From Tulasnella sp. 424 (taxonomy: Eukaryota; Basidiomycota; Agaricomycetes; Cantharellales; Tulasnellaceae), in NCBI GenBank assembly GCA_019633425.1, contig WSUB01000153.1:32878-96877 (forward strand): DNA of 64,000 bases. Reading direction: 5' to 3'. Below the pieces are notes generated by a model. It saw nothing but the letters and a program-made list of their open reading frames with translations. It was not told the DNA's origin and made no database searches. Position numbers and translations under genes: made by a program. Every line of letters starts with the position of its first letter. Positions within the stretch are counted from its first letter, which is position 1. Of the stretch, positions 10,926 through 23,289 are shown piece by piece.

Positions 10926-13900
10926 TCTCCACTTGAATCAATCGAAAATCCTCGCACTTGGGACGTCGACGCTCCGATACGAAAGCGCGTCCGTGATTCG
11001 ATTGCCGAATCCGGCATAGAAAGGTTCTTTATGCTGCAGCCCAAAGGGACATTGAGCATCCCGCAAAAAAGCCATCTTGAACACTTCCGGCTTGTGCATG
11101 ACAACCTTCCGTGAAACGTCGCAACGTCATCGTTAGTCGCACCGGCTTTTGTATTTCAAGGGGACTCACCGATGCAAGAACACCATCAACCGATCGGGAC
11201 TCATAATCACCGGTCCCTCGGGCAGCTGACTGATCATTATTCTGTTTAATCCCCTTCAAATAATCCCTCGTCAAATTCGCTTGCCTAATCGCCCTAGACG
11301 TCGAGTACATCATCTTGTCCCATTCCGCGCAATATGAGTGTACAGTTTGGCCACTCCTCAATGCGTCCAATCCCGTCCGATGAGGTTGAACATGCGACTC
11401 AACTCGTCAGACCTAGAAGCCAAATGGTCAGCAACGATAAAAAACAGTGGTAGCTAGATCCCAAGAGAGACATACTTTGTATCAATATCGCTCACCACGA
11501 CTCTATCCGTCTCCTCCCGAACAAAGGTCCAGTGCGAGTGACGCCTCCAGTAGCAATCAGCGAGAACATGATCGTATTAGCTCCTTTTGCAAATCCAACG
11601 CCTTCAACTGATCGGATGAGAGTTGAGGATCCTTGACGTAGTTCTTATGCCTCGTTGCTGGCGTAGTCGTAGATGTTGGTGAAGAGCTTGTCGGACGCGA
11701 TCCGGAAGACGGATCGGTCTGCGACTTATGAGTGGGGAAGTCGGTGTTGGGGCTTCAGGCATATCCTATAGTGCGGAAGAGTCTCCCAAGTTAACATACA
11801 TCGACCTCCAACCAAGAGACTCCGGAATCTCATTAAGTCCGCAGTAGCGCTCGCAGTAGGCGTCCAAGCCGGTCTCCCAAATTCCACCTCCGCGGGAACT
11901 CCCAACGCACCCTCGGCCGCCGCCGTCCCAGGAACCTATTGCTCCTGCTGCTGTTCAGCTGTCTTACTCTGATTCGACCACTTAGCCCAGCTCGTCCCTG
12001 AAGTCCTCTTCTCGTTCACCCTCACCGTAGCATTTGCAGGGGGTAAACTTGGACTTGTAGGTGGTGAGGTGTGTTCTGGATCGAATGCGCTCGACGGTAA
12101 TGGTGGACGCGGTTGATGTTCTAGTAGCAGTTTCATGTTGTGTCTCTATTGGAATAAGGTCGCCATCTGAGGAGAATTGACTTGTTGAGTGATGAACCTA
12201 TACCAGGTAGAGCAAGGACGTCCATGAGTAGCACCACGCGGCCTCGTATGGACCTACCTCACCCCCCACTTCACAACCAACCGCTTGCGCCCAGTAGCAT
12301 CCGGATCCGCCAGCAACCTCGCGTACTCCACTTTCTCATCGTCAAACCATCGCGCACTCTCCAAATCATCAAACCTCCCCCGTCCTTCATCGTTGTCGCA
12401 TAAACTCAATTGGAAAGAGATTTTCTTCTCCTCGATGTTGACCCAGAACAAGTCTCGTTCGGTTCCATCCTGGTAGAACTGGCCACCTTGACCAAATGTC
12501 GAAGAATTTTTGTCCTGGGGTGTCGATGAAGGTTTGCCTCCCGCAGCGTCATCCTCAGCAACGCAGGCGTACCCGATTGCCCAAGGTGACTGGGCCCCAC
12601 ATTCACCACCGCAGTATCCTTCACAAGCGGCCTGAAAGTCGGTCTCGCAGGCGATCTCGTCGGGGAAGCTTCCCACTCTCAGGTTTAGTCTGGCGGCGAC
12701 GTCGACAAGTCCCCTGCATTCGACATCGCAACCTGCATGTCCGGAGGCGCGGAAGCACCCCGACATACGGTGTTTACTCTCTAGTGACGGTAATGGGAAT
12801 TCGACGGTGGGGAGGAGGACCAAGGGAACGGTTGAGAGGATTCGCGGTCTGTCCGTGGCGTGGAGAGTCCTTGGTTCAGTGTCTTGCCAACCTCGTGCGA
12901 TTCCCCGCCAGCTGCTCCAGCGTTATGATACGCAGCCATATCCAGCCCAACTTCTTTCCATAAACGATTTCCGGCGACTGAGCGGCCTCCTCATCCAAGG
13001 CCTTCGCGGCTTCCTTCGACTCCTCGTCCACCCTGTTGCTGGGCGACAACCCCACCTTCACATCGTGGAGATGATCCCTTGCCTTCTTCGCTTGGCCTAA
13101 TAATATATTATTAGCGTTGGTTATGGCGGTTTCCCAAGTTTCGGTGCGGTAGTTCAAATGGTGTTAGCTTTGCTGAGAACGGAGTAGGTTGAGGCGGTGG
13201 ACTCAGTGCACGGGTTTTCAGGAGATGGATATTGAGAATCAGAGTTTGCGGAGGTAGTACTATCGTGGCAGAGCTTCGATGATGAAGGATATTCAAGTAA
13301 TGTGTTTCCCGATGCCGAACTGGGACTTGGTGGTGAGACGCTGCCGAATTCGAGAAACGTCGCCTCGTTTATCGTCCCCCCCCCTTTTTAGAGCGCGAGC
13401 AAAAAGAACATTCGGTTAACTTAGCTATACCCGATGCACCATTTACAGACGGACTGACCTTTGAGTGTGAGGGTGCAGCGTTAACGTTCTTGTCTTCATC
13501 GGAATTGACTTCCTGGTTGGCGTCAGGGCTCAAAGCGTTCTGCGGGCTCGTGTTGGCGCTGAGCGTCACCGTTGCCCTCCATTTCGTCGCTCGGTACCTA
13601 GAAGGCGCGGTCATAGTCTCAATAACGTCTCCAAATGTGGATACTGACCGGGTCATGGGTGCATGATCGTAGTCTGGGCAAGTTGCAAAGCGGACCGACT
13701 GGCCAGTGTGGAACCCAATAAGGGACTCGTCATGACCTCTTCCGAAACATCCACCTCGGGCTCAAACACAAAGGAAGCGTCTCCTTCATCTCCCATCTCC
13801 ATCGAATACGGTTCGGTTTGCCATTGACGAGTATGTTGACGGCTTTTGTCCCCTAGTCCGAGGACCTGCCATTCGCCGAGTCGAACATGGAACGGGGAGT

Positions 13901-13990
13901 ACGCAAGTTCTCGTTCGGCGGTCGTTTCGTTGATGCGTTCGATGACCACAACGTCGATTGCGTCTGTGAGGGTTAATGCACTAATTGATG
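10926..13990 (-). pseudogene. Lipin / Pah1 phosphatidate phosphatase pseudogene
   Basis: Lipins dephosphorylate phosphatidic acid to diacylglycerol and need Mg2+. On the minus strand the N-terminal lipin domain is clear near 13985-13690 (LTDAIDVVVIERI, YSPFHVRLGEWQVL, FVFE, TSPLL). The middle lipin segment lies at about 12420-12260 (FQLSLC, FDDEKVEYA, KRLVVKWGVR), then a WAKWSNQSK stretch (about 12000), SSDQLKALDLQK (about 11600) and the HAD catalytic core at 11560-11030 (VVVSDID, TSRAIRQANLTRDYLKGIKQN). The remnant ends with IDSSGEVKVELDE at about 10930. The DxDGT nucleophile motif reads D-I-D-T here, without Gly, and several frameshifts occur. Exon 1 is missing. I am confident of the family and that the copy is dead. 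Confidence 0.85.
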
Positions 13991-14284
13991 AGAGATTTAT
14001 GTATATATAATATGAGGCACAGCTGAGAATACTCCTCGAACGTAGTTGAGGGCCGTCGAGAAGACCCTTTGCCGTCGACTAGACTAGGAGTGAGGGTGAT
14101 TAAAAGCGGTAGGGAATGTGAGCGGACATGAAAATAAAGAGAGCTCGCGGAGTGAAGGCAATGGTCGTTTCGATTTTGTCTGAACCCCCCTTCACACCAC
14201 GTGACATTACCTTCGGCGAAAGGAGCAGCCTTCTCTAGGCAACGTCCTTTCCCAAACCACTTCAATAGACGAAACAACGAAAGT

Positions 14285-14447
14285 TGGCCCAAGATCGCGC
14301 GGCTCCATAGCTAGCACGAATCTAACGACCGAAAAGCGACAATCAACCGCCAGGGAGCCGCCGCCATCGTCTTCCTACTCCCCTGGTCAAGTCCGTGATT
14401 CCATCTTGGCCACAACACAACGGCCGTTCCTTGATCTCGACCAAATT
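14285..14447 (+). pseudogene. Gene B N-terminal fragment
   Basis: Starting after TTGGCCC, this piece aligns with the start of B at 49180-49000 and 32506-32330 (minus strand there), including CAAGATCG, CACCAGGGAG-like and GTCCGTGATTCCATC landmarks. It is cut off abruptly at about 14447, where reversed NADPH-oxidase sequence begins. Confidence 0.6.
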
Positions 14448-14880
14448 TGCGATGGCTAGACGGGCAAAGTTGAGCATGTGGAATTCGATATTCTGGTCGA
14501 ATGGGATGAAGTTGTTGAAGGAGGTGCGGCGGAGAAGGGAGATAAAGCTGCGGCGGACATAAGGCCGGCGTCCAACGCGCAGGACGGCTAGCGGCGGAAA
14601 CGGCGTGGTCGGTCAGTCGGCATTAAAATACCACAAGTTGGTCAGTAACTCATAACTTTGGAGACCGAAGGTAGCCCGAGCGATGGTTAAGTTATCTTTC
14701 GGATAGCAGTTCACAAAGCCAAACACGAAAACGATGATGGGGAGGAACACCCAGACACGCCCAAGAAGAGCTGACGAGCTCGGTCGTTGACCATTCAGTA
14801 ATCCAATCGCTCTTTCAAGCGCAACATCCTTGGATTTATGGTTACCAAGGCATTTTTAGCTCCTTGTACCTTCTGCATCA
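14448..14880 (-). pseudogene. NADPH-oxidase-like gene C, fragment with internal deletion
   Basis: Minus-strand translation gives NOX-type N-terminal pieces: ERAIGLLNGQRPSSSALL, then FVFGFVNCYPKDNLTIARAT, then after an intron-like gap SLLRRTSFNNFIPFDQNIEF. There EFH jumps directly to MLNFARLAIA. The core of the helix carrying two heme-ligand histidines is therefore deleted (compare 49780-51365). Only the first membrane helices remain. Confidence 0.75.
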
Positions 14881-15109
14881 AGCCTTGCAATCGCTGTCCC
14901 TCGGTCTTGCTCGGAGCGAGTTCGTTGCGCCGTTGCCGATGGACATGTCCTTGTCAGGGCCAGATCGCGGGAATCCGTCCCCGAAGACGTGGCTATCAAC
15001 CGACCGGCGCGTAGGACATGAGCTGGGGTTTAAGGAGGAAGAAATTGTGGATCTTGCCGGACTCGCTTACATAACGGAAGGGACGGTCACGTCACCGCCT
15101 CCCAGTCTG

Positions 15110-16650
15110 CGATACCCTCCCCCCCAGCTGGTCAAGACTTTGATTCCACCCTGGCCACGACACAACGGGCGCTCCGATACCTCGCCCAAGTACTATATAC
15201 ATCTACAACAGCCGTACACTCCTCAACCGCTTCAGCGAACCGGTCCATCGACCCTGCACCGCCGCTCTAGTAGTTCGCCATACCACACCAGCAACGGTAG
15301 AGGACACCATCCACCAGATGACTTCAACAACTCGAGAGCTCAATTCCGACATCGCCAGTCTTCTGGGATATCTCACCATCAATATCAGTATTCCCGATAC
15401 GCTTCACCGTACCGAGGAGGAGGAATTCACTCGCGGGCGAATTCAATACCCCCAACTTCTCCTCGGACTCACCCCGTCCACAACAAGCGCCTCTCCCTAA
15501 CTTTGCGTTCCACCCTACGTCCCACCGCGCACTTAAAGAATGGCTGTTCGATGAACTGAACTTGAGAGGGTTGAGGAAGGAAGCTGCAGAGAAGTTCTTG
15601 ACTTGGAGAGAGAGGAACGGAGCGTCGAGGCGTACCCCAACCTCAACGCGTCTGGAGACGATTGCACCTACCGCACAACACCATGCACGGAGCGCAATTC
15701 ATGGGCCACATCGTTGCGCCGGTCTTGCCCCTCGATGCGTTCGAGCGGCTCACGTTCGACCAGACTTTCACCTCGTCGGGATTCGAAAGCGCGGATCTGG
15801 ATTCAGAGGTCGAGGCGGAGGTGGAGAAGGAGTTCGAGGCGAAGAGTAGGGCGCCTGCTGCTGTTCCGCCTACGGACGACGAAGAGGAGGCTGATGTGGA
15901 GAACCGCTTTTACTCGCTCGTTCGCAGTACGTCCACGCGTACGCTCAATCCGATGCAGAGGGAGAAAGCGAGAACGACAATATTCGGACATGGGAAGCGG
16001 ACTTCTCGAGGATAGTTGTGCCGCGCAAACGCGAACGAGAGCACTTTTCGTGGATGGAGACCATCCGGCCTTCTTCGTTCCATCACTTCCAGGGCCACCA
16101 TTCCCTTCGTCGACCGCTGTCGGAAGTTGGGCCAAAGCACACTGAGGCGGATAACCTATTACTCTTCCACCCTCATCAATATCAACACCACCTCCCCCCT
16201 CATCATCATCATCAGAACGGTACTCCCAATTACAGATCCTTGGAACACGGTGAAGCAGGGTACCAGACCGCCTCGTCCAACGTCGGTCCTTTATCGTCTT
16301 CTTCGGCATTCCCTCCGACGACCGCAATTGTATCGTCCGACCCGAACCCACCTGCATCTAGTTCACCTTCAGAAGAACTAGAGAGCCTCGACCCGCTCCA
16401 CACCCCTCCCCTCCTCTTCTCGCACTCTCGATCTTGGTCGAAATCAAAACCGGATCGTCACCAAGATCAAGTTCTGGATCTTACCAGCCGCGTTTACTTT
16501 ACCGCGTCATTCGGTGCGGGTGGCCAGGTTTGGGACGAGAAGCGCGGACTGGCGGTTGGCGATGAGCGGGAGAATTCTGATGATCTTGGGTGTGACGGTG
16601 GATGGTCGAGCTGGCCTCTTGACTTTACGATCTTTGTGAACTCTTTCCCC
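15110..16650 (+). pseudogene. Gene B, copy 2 (inverted cassette)
   Basis: This copy lies on the plus strand because the whole cassette is inverted. It keeps LLGYLTINISIPDTLHRT (about 15357-15410), FTRGRIQYP, LRKEAAEKFLTWRE, MHGAQFMGHIVAPVLPLD (15682 onward), the acidic block, the RKREREHFSWMETIRPSS block, His-rich QHHLPPHHHHQN and VWDEKRGLAVGDERENS. Frame changes occur between these blocks. The poly-Ala hydrophobic tail found in other copies is missing; sequence runs straight to the intergenic part toward gene A copy 2. Confidence 0.65.
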
Positions 16651-16859
16651 GGTCTCTCGATGTGTTGTTTAGTGTCTGTCGCCACTATGGTTTCTTGTCG
16701 AGATGTAAACGACTTGATGATAAATTTGTTTTTATGTACGCATGGATGGGAAATTGATATATACCGTTGCGAGACTCGGATTGTTGTTTGCCAAAGGGAT
16801 GCAACCCCGGATCACACAGGTCGATGGAACAGAAACGCAAACTATTCATTTAACAAAAG

Positions 16860-17525
16860 AGAACGAAAAAAAGAGAAGTTCCGTCGATCGCATAGAGGGG
16901 AGAGCAGATCCGTTAAGCGGTACCGGTTGCGAGCAAGTTATCCACCCAATCACTGTTCCGGATATCAGCTCCTGGGTCTTAAATGCCAAAAAGATGCTTA
17001 CCAATATACTTGATTTTCCTTGGCTGTCTTCGTCAGCCACTTCTGCAACATCTCTTTGGTCCGCACAAGAGGCATCCCATTCATGCGCCAATGACCGGCC
17101 CCGACATGGTCAAAAGCGGGGGAGCTCGACAAAATGAACCGGATGTTTCGCTAATATATGGGAATCAGTGCCCTGCATGGCCGACGATTGGAGAGACGTC
17201 ACTATCTACCTTTACAGCGGTTTCCCTCAGGTTCTTCGGTCTCCGGCTCTCATGTATCTTCCATGGCTGGTGTTCTTTCACGAGCCCAACTATTTCGTCG
17301 GCGGTTAGTGGGGCATTTACCGCCAGCCGAAACGCCCCCCTGTGGATAATGACAAGTGCTGAGCAAGGCCAACATTGATAGTTATAATTATGGTGAAGGT
17401 GGTGCTTACGCAATATACCAAAGCATGTCGATGCTCTTCTGGTTGGGTTCCTCGTCAAACACAGGGTCGGTAAGGGGAGGGACAAGGAAAGGCGCTTCGG
17501 GTCGGAGCTGCGCCGTAGCTGTCAT
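16860..17525 (-). pseudogene. Gene A, copy 2 (inverted), 3' truncated
   Basis: The minus-strand ATG at 17525 begins MTATAQLRPEAPFLVPP, ending in DMLWYIA before GTAAGC. Later blocks carry LTADEIVGLVKEHQPWKI, HIGGR-like and DVSPIVGHAGH, and the intron ending GGAACAG. After about 16860 the usual C-terminal block with FWIDVRAGSS is missing. Confidence 0.6.
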
Positions 17526-18540
17526 GTTTGAGGGAGATGTGGAAAGAAATAGCTGCCAACGGTAAGGGAAACGAAGAGAATGAGCTGAGTGAAGGGGTAC
17601 TCAGCAGATGTTGGGTTTTATGGTCTTCTCCCCGTACCCCCTCGTAGAGCGAAGCTTTCTCAGTAAATGAATAGCAATCAATTTATGTAGTTTTATGGTT
17701 CGGGTGCGAGGAAGCTCACCTAGCTCACGCTCCTGCATGGTGACCTGGCCGATATTGCAGCAATTGGCCTCCCACGCCACTGCCATGACAGTGAGCTCTT
17801 GCCTAGGACCGCACAATTTGGACTAGACTGAAGCAACTCGGGGCATGCCTACAGGCAATTAACCTTCGCAAAGTCAGACCTCACCTCGTTACAGGTCGTC
17901 GTTGGGAAGGCGGCGTTGGTTTTGGATCCTACATGCGTTCCAGCCACCGCCTCCAGATTGGAAGTGATCCATTCCTACTTTTGCACAGGCATTAATGAAA
18001 AAGAATCCAGTTGCATCGTTAACTTCGGGCATTTAGTCGACCTAGCTCGTATTATTCGTGGATAGCCACTGTTTGCATCAACGTTCCTCCTGCCTCATTT
18101 ACGAAGAGAATTGCTGGATGAAGAGGTTGCTGTAGATATCGTATTATATGTGAGACAGAATGTTGTTAGACTTCTCTCGTACCCCCACGTAAGACTTTCA
18201 TTCAGCGAATCAAAGGTATTCCTTCTTGAACTTTGTTGATTAGGACGCGAAGCAGTACTCACCTGTTCGGTGGGCTTGCGCGGTGGAGGTCCCGTGAACG
18301 GAGGTTGCGACAACCGATTGCGACAACCGATTGCACCGTGCGACTGTCAGTAAACTATCACCAACGACCTTGTACCAAGATGTGAGCAGCTGGATGAATG
18401 TCAATTCTCCAGTATTGGAGATCCCACTTACCTTTATTGGAGAAACTGTGCTTCGGTCTCCGAGTGGGGGGACATTGTAATATGTACTATCAGGCTCCGC
18501 TCCTTCTACCTTCGAACAATCTGCTCATTGTCGACTGCCT
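17526..18540 (-). repeat. E module, inverted copy 2
   Basis: Reverse complement of the sequence upstream of other A copies, including the CACGTAG/GGGGTAC stretch, the genomic relative of the block before the TATA box, and the CGGTTGTCGCAA stretch near 18300-18340. Its outer part merges with the left arm of the large inverted repeat (18100-19239). Confidence 0.65.
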
Positions 18541-19239
18541 GCATTATGGGTGAGTGAATGAAAGCACGCCTCAAGGGCTACGAGATGAGCCATTCCGTTT
18601 GCTCTGAGCTGTGGGAGTCGGGCCAACCTATTGCGGGCAGGAGATCTGGTTGTCCTTGTCACCCCATACGACTCGAGAGAGCCGTCGGCGACGAGGACCA
18701 GAGCGGTCGTTGTCCCGAATAGCGCGCTTTCGTCACTAGCGACAATGATCACGATGGTAAATACCAATCGTATGCGGGCGACAGATGTATGTGTATGTGG
18801 TGCGTGGGGGCTGGTGAGGAGTGGCGGAAATTCCCAGGACCTGGGTCCTTTCCAGCAGTGCATCAGGGGTGTTAACCAAACAGAATTTGTCATCAAGCCC
18901 TCAACATCTCCATTGCAGAGGCCCGCGGTCGCGACAAAAACATACAGAGCGGATGAAAGCAGTTCGAGTCGAGAGTCCGGCTTGACCGTTTGTCATCTCC
19001 AACACAAAACCCCTATCAGCAGGCAAAGACAGCACGACAGCCGCTGGTCTCCATCACGACCATCGTCACTGCGCTCATCATCGCACTCAAGCTTGTCCTC
19101 AACCACCAACCTGCGCCTCTCGGCCCAAACCGCCGCCGACTCGCCAGAAGGTCTCATATTCTACGTGCCGGTCGGTTGATAGCAATGCATGCGAGGATGA
19201 TAAGTCTCCCATATCAAACCTCGAGGCAATTGGATTAAG
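18100..19239. repeat. Left arm of about 1.1-kb inverted repeat
   Basis: Pairs with 20657-21680 in reverse orientation. From about 18590 inward the arms are almost identical: the two 182-residue mirror frames differ by one residue. Further out they differ by scattered substitutions, and the left arm has about 130 bp (18350-18480) that the right arm lacks. The arm is built of E sequence followed by a remnant of the B C-terminus (about 18890-19160) and the conserved 60-bp block upstream of C. Confidence 0.9.
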
Positions 19240-20656
19240 GACATGTACGTCGGTAACGGTCCAACACACCTCGCTGGTATCAAGACGGAGCGATGGCGGT
19301 TGCAAGGTGTAATCCAGAAGGTACAGGAAGTTAAAAATGCTATAGCGCCCACAAATCCCAAGATGTTGCAGTCGAAAGAGCGATGGTATTACTAAGAGGG
19401 TCAACGACGGAGCTCGCCAGCTCTTCATCGGTGTCCGGTGCTCCTTCACATGGTCCCTTTTGCTTTGTCGTCATGAACTACTACCTGAAGGATAATTTGA
19501 CCATCACCCGGGCCACCTTCGATCTCTGGTATTCGTGGGTTATTACCAAATCCTGGTATTTTAATGCCGACTGACTGATCACACCTCTTCCGCCAACCAG
19601 CCATCGCTCACGCAGCTGCAGTGGTCCTGCACGTCGATGTCGCCTGTATTCCCTTCCCGGTCTGCCGTAACCTCAGGTCTTCTCCACCGCACCTCCCTTA
19701 ACAACTTCATCCTATTCGACAAGAACATCGAATTCCACAAGCTCACAGGATGGTCTATCGCCTTCTTCAGCGCTGTCCACACGCTAGTCCACATATTCAA
19801 CTTTGCTCGTCGGGCCATCGCAATGTGCAAGAACGCCAGGGATCACATCGTCCGGTTCCTGGAAGCCAACTTCTTCAAGTTCCTCACCGGTCCAAGCGCT
19901 ACAGATGAGTTATGGCGTGACCCGATTTCGTTAAAGACTATATCAATAAACACAACCCGATCCTGGAAGTCTCCAATGCTCCGGGAACATCGTCGGCGTC
20001 TTCTGGAAACACTGGCTCGTTGGCGGCCCCATCTGGATTTACGAGCGCATCCTCCATGAAGTCCGCTCTCGTCACGGTATCTACGTCTCCAAAGTCATTC
20101 AACGTTCTTCGAGGTTACGTAAATCCAAATCAAGAAGGAGAAGACCAGAGTCCGCGCCGGTCAATGCATCTTCCTCAATCGCCCTCCGGTCTTGTAATTC
20201 CAGTGGCATCCGTTCACCTTGACCTCGGCTCCCGAAGAGAATTACATCTCGGTTTTCGCGTTGTGGGCGATTTCACGGGTGCTTTTGCCAAGGCCCTTGG
20301 GTGCGACCTCGATAGCGAGGAAGGGCAGGAAGGGTGATGATGAAAAGGACGGAAGAGTCATTGGAACCGTCACCTTAACGGCGTCTTATCACGTGTCATA
20401 GTTAACGGCCCCTTCTGCAATGCTAGTGAGTGCTTCTTGAAGGTGCGTATAATTGACCACTGACAGGACTCCCTGACACAAAGAACTTCTAGTCCATATT
20501 ACGCTCGTCCTTTTAAATTATCATCAAGCTCGTTTCCTAGTCTGCACACCCATCCCCTTTCGATCTTTAAAAAATCATCTTTGTACTTGTCGTCCTTCCA
20601 TTTACATAAGCTGTTGGTTTGATAGAAATACATTTGGGTTTTCTGGGACCTAACTG
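19240..20656 (+). pseudogene. NADPH-oxidase-like gene C, copy 2, between inverted repeats
   Basis: NOX enzymes move electrons from NADPH through FAD and two hemes to O2, giving superoxide. Readable pieces are MNYYLKDNLTITRATF; SLNNFILFDKNIEFHKLTGW; AFFSAVHTLVHIFNFARRAIA, with the helix-III heme histidines kept; FLTGPSATDE; then GVFWKHWLVGGPIWIYERI-type sequence in shifted frame; TSAPEEN (near the FAD site); and VNGPFCNAS. Helix V with the second heme His pair is deleted around 19910-19930, and the NADPH-binding domain is missing after about 20450. The 3' UTR (CTCGTCCTTTTAAATT) is kept, matching 62999-63020. This is a dead gene. Confidence 0.8.
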
Positions 20657-21680
20657 CTTAATCCAATTGCCCCGAGGTTCGATATGGGAAACTTATCATC
20701 CTCGCATGCATTGCTATCAACCGACCGGCACGTAGAATATGAGACCTTCTGGCGAGTCGGCGGCGGTTTGGGCCGAGAGGCGCAGGTTGGTGGTTGAGGA
20801 CAAGCTTGAGTGCGATGATGAGCGCAGTGACGATGGTCGTGATGGAGACCAGCGGCTGTCGTGCTGTCTTTGCCTGCTGATAGGGGTTTTGTGTTGGAGA
20901 TGACAAACGGTCAAGCCGGACTCTCGACTCGAACTGCTTTCATCCGCTCTGTATGTTTTTGTCGCGACCGCGGGCCTCTGCAATGGAGATGTTGAGGGCT
21001 TGATGACAAATTCTGTTTGGTTAACACCCCTGATGCACTGCTGGAAAGGACCCAGGTCCTGGGAATTTCCGCCACTCCTCACCAGCCCCCACGCACCACA
21101 TACACATACATCTGTCGCCCGCATACGATTGGTATTTACCATCGTGATCATTGTCGCTAGTGACGAAAGCGCGCTATTCGGGACAACGACCGCTCTGGTC
21201 CTCGTCGCCGACGGCTCTCTCGAGTCGTATGGGGTGACAAGGACAACCAGACCTCCTGCCCGCAATAGGTTGGCCCGACTCCCACAGCTCAGAGCAAACG
21301 GAATGGGTCATGCCATAGCCCTTGAGGCATGCTTTCGTTCACTCGCCCATAACGCGAGCAGTCGACAATGAGCAGATTGTTCGAAGGTAGAAGGAGTGGA
21401 GCCTGATAGTACAGTCGCCCTGTGCAATCGGTTGTCGCAAACTCCGTTGACGGCACCTCCACCACGCAAGCCCACCAAACAGACGAGTACTGCTTCGCGT
21501 CATAACCAACAAAGTTCAAGAAGCGATACCCTTGATTCGCTGAATGAAAGCTTCGTCTACGGGGGGTACGAGGAGAAGTGTAGCAACAGTCTGTCCCACA
21601 TGTAGTACGATATCTAACAGCAACCTCTTCATCCCTTTGTAAATCAGGCAGGAGGAACCCAGGAAGTGTCTACCTACGAT
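20657..21680. repeat. Right arm of about 1.1-kb inverted repeat
   Basis: Reverse complement of 18100-19239. The inner boundary is sharp: CTTAATCCAATTGCC at 20657 matches GGCAATTGGATTAAG ending at 19239, with unrelated sequence on the inner side. Its outer end passes without break into E module copy 3. Confidence 0.9.
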
Positions 21681-22235
21681 CAATACAAGTGTAGGTCGAC
21701 TAGACGCCCAAAGTTAACGATGCAACTGGATTATCTCTTCATTTAATCCCTGTCCAATGAAGACGACATTTGATGCTAAGATTTGAAACACCGAAGGAAG
21801 TAGGAATGGATCAAAATAGCATACCTCACACTATTTCCCATCTGGAGGCGGTGACTGGAGCGCATGTAGGATCCAACGCCGCCTTCCCAACGACAACCTG
21901 TGCCGAGATGGGGTCTGACCTGGCGAAGTTCAATTGCCTGTACGCATGCACTAAGCTGCTTCAAGGTAGTCCGAACCGTGCGGTCTTAGACAAGAGTCCC
22001 CAGTCACGGAAGTCGCACGGGAATTGCTGCAATATCGGTGAGGTATGCGAACTTCCTCTCAACCTAAACATCACAGTATATAAGCTGATTGCCATTGCTT
22101 TGCTGAGATAGCTCCGTTCTACGGTCGGGCACGGGGGGGATTCCAGCAGCAGGCATATAAAGAAGCCCGTTCACCCAGCCCGCTCTCTTCGTCTTCCTCA
22201 CCTTAGCAGCATCTTTCTCTACGTTTCCTGCAAAT
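21681..22235 (+). repeat. E module, copy 3, promoter-proximal part
   Basis: Contains the conserved sequence from the GAAGTAGGAATGGATCAAAAT stretch to the TATAAA at 22156-22161, about 75 bp before the ATG of A copy 3. Same order as in copy 1. Confidence 0.65.
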
Positions 22236-23140
22236 ATGACTATCTCAGTCCAGTTGCAAGTCGACAAACCCTTTTTGGTCCCTCCTATCACCGATCCCGT
22301 GTTTCAGGAACAAGCCGACCAGGACGTCGAGATGATATTCTTCATAGTGTAAGGACCATCTTCACCATAATAGTAGCAGCGAATGCCGTGCTTACTCGGT
22401 CCTTGTCATTATCCATGATATTCGCGTCAGGGGGGTATTTCGGCTGGCAGGCCCATTTCGGCTGGTGGACCCTCACGCACTAACCGTCAACGAAATATTG
22501 GAAAGCCTCAAGGACCACCAACCATGGAAGATAGTAAACAAAGAGGCTGCAAAGGTAGAGAGCGACATTGAACCAATTGTCGGCTATGCAAGGCACTGAT
22601 TCCTATATATTAGCGCAACATACGATGGATCTTAACAAGCTCACCAGCATTTGACCACCGCGGGGACCGCCATTGGTTCATGACTGGTATGCCTCTTGTA
22701 CGGACCAAAGACTTGTTCCAGAAGTGGCTGGAGAAGGCCGCACTAGACCGGACTGATGAAGAAATCGAGGCACAGTAAGCATCTTTTTTTTTCGCATTTA
22801 AGACTCAGGAGCTGATATGCGGAACAGTGCTTGGTTGCACGATCTGCTCGCATCGTCCAACGAAGCCGCTCTCTCGTACCCGCTCCCCGACGAGGCTCAC
22901 GACCCACGAGTTTGACACCACTCGAAAATGGCAAAGGGGCAAGGAGGGGAGTTATCCGACGCTTCCAAAGGTTTCGTGAACGGTGGTCTCCTTTCTGGAT
23001 CGGTGTTCGAGCTGGCTCGTCTCGGTCATGGAAGCTTGCGGCGGAGACCTATGCAATCGGAGGAACTTCTCTTCTTTTTGTTCGTTCTCTTTTGGAATTC
23101 AACAATTTGCGTCGCTATTGCATCGACCTTGTGTGACCCG
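22236..23140 (+). pseudogene. Gene A, copy 3
   Basis: Begins MTISVQLQVDKPFLVPPIT. In place of the usual acceptor-side CAG it has CGG, but a GTAGCAG lies upstream. A 21-bp partial duplication (GGCTGG repeated around 22442-22470) disrupts the LVIIHDIRVRG block. The third block reads TTAGTA-GHWFMTG-like with PLVRTKDLFQKWLEKA. The last block loses sequence after RAGSS-type GVRAGSSRS, fusing to CGGAGACC. Not functional. Confidence 0.55.
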
Positions 23141-23289
23141 GGGTTGCATCCCTTTGGCAAATAACAACCTCGCAACGGTGCATATAAATTTCCCACACAT
23201 GCGTGCATAGAAACAAATTTTATCATCAAGTGGTCAACATCTCAACAATAAACCATAGTCGCGACAAAAAATAAACAACACACCGAGAG

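Noticed and set aside
18631..21265. Two mirror-image 182-residue open frames (18631-19179 and 20717-21265)
   Set aside because: They are the same sequence in the two arms of the inverted repeat and have no motif. The third related copy (about 55870-56190) does not keep the frame, and the content is E plus B tail sequence.
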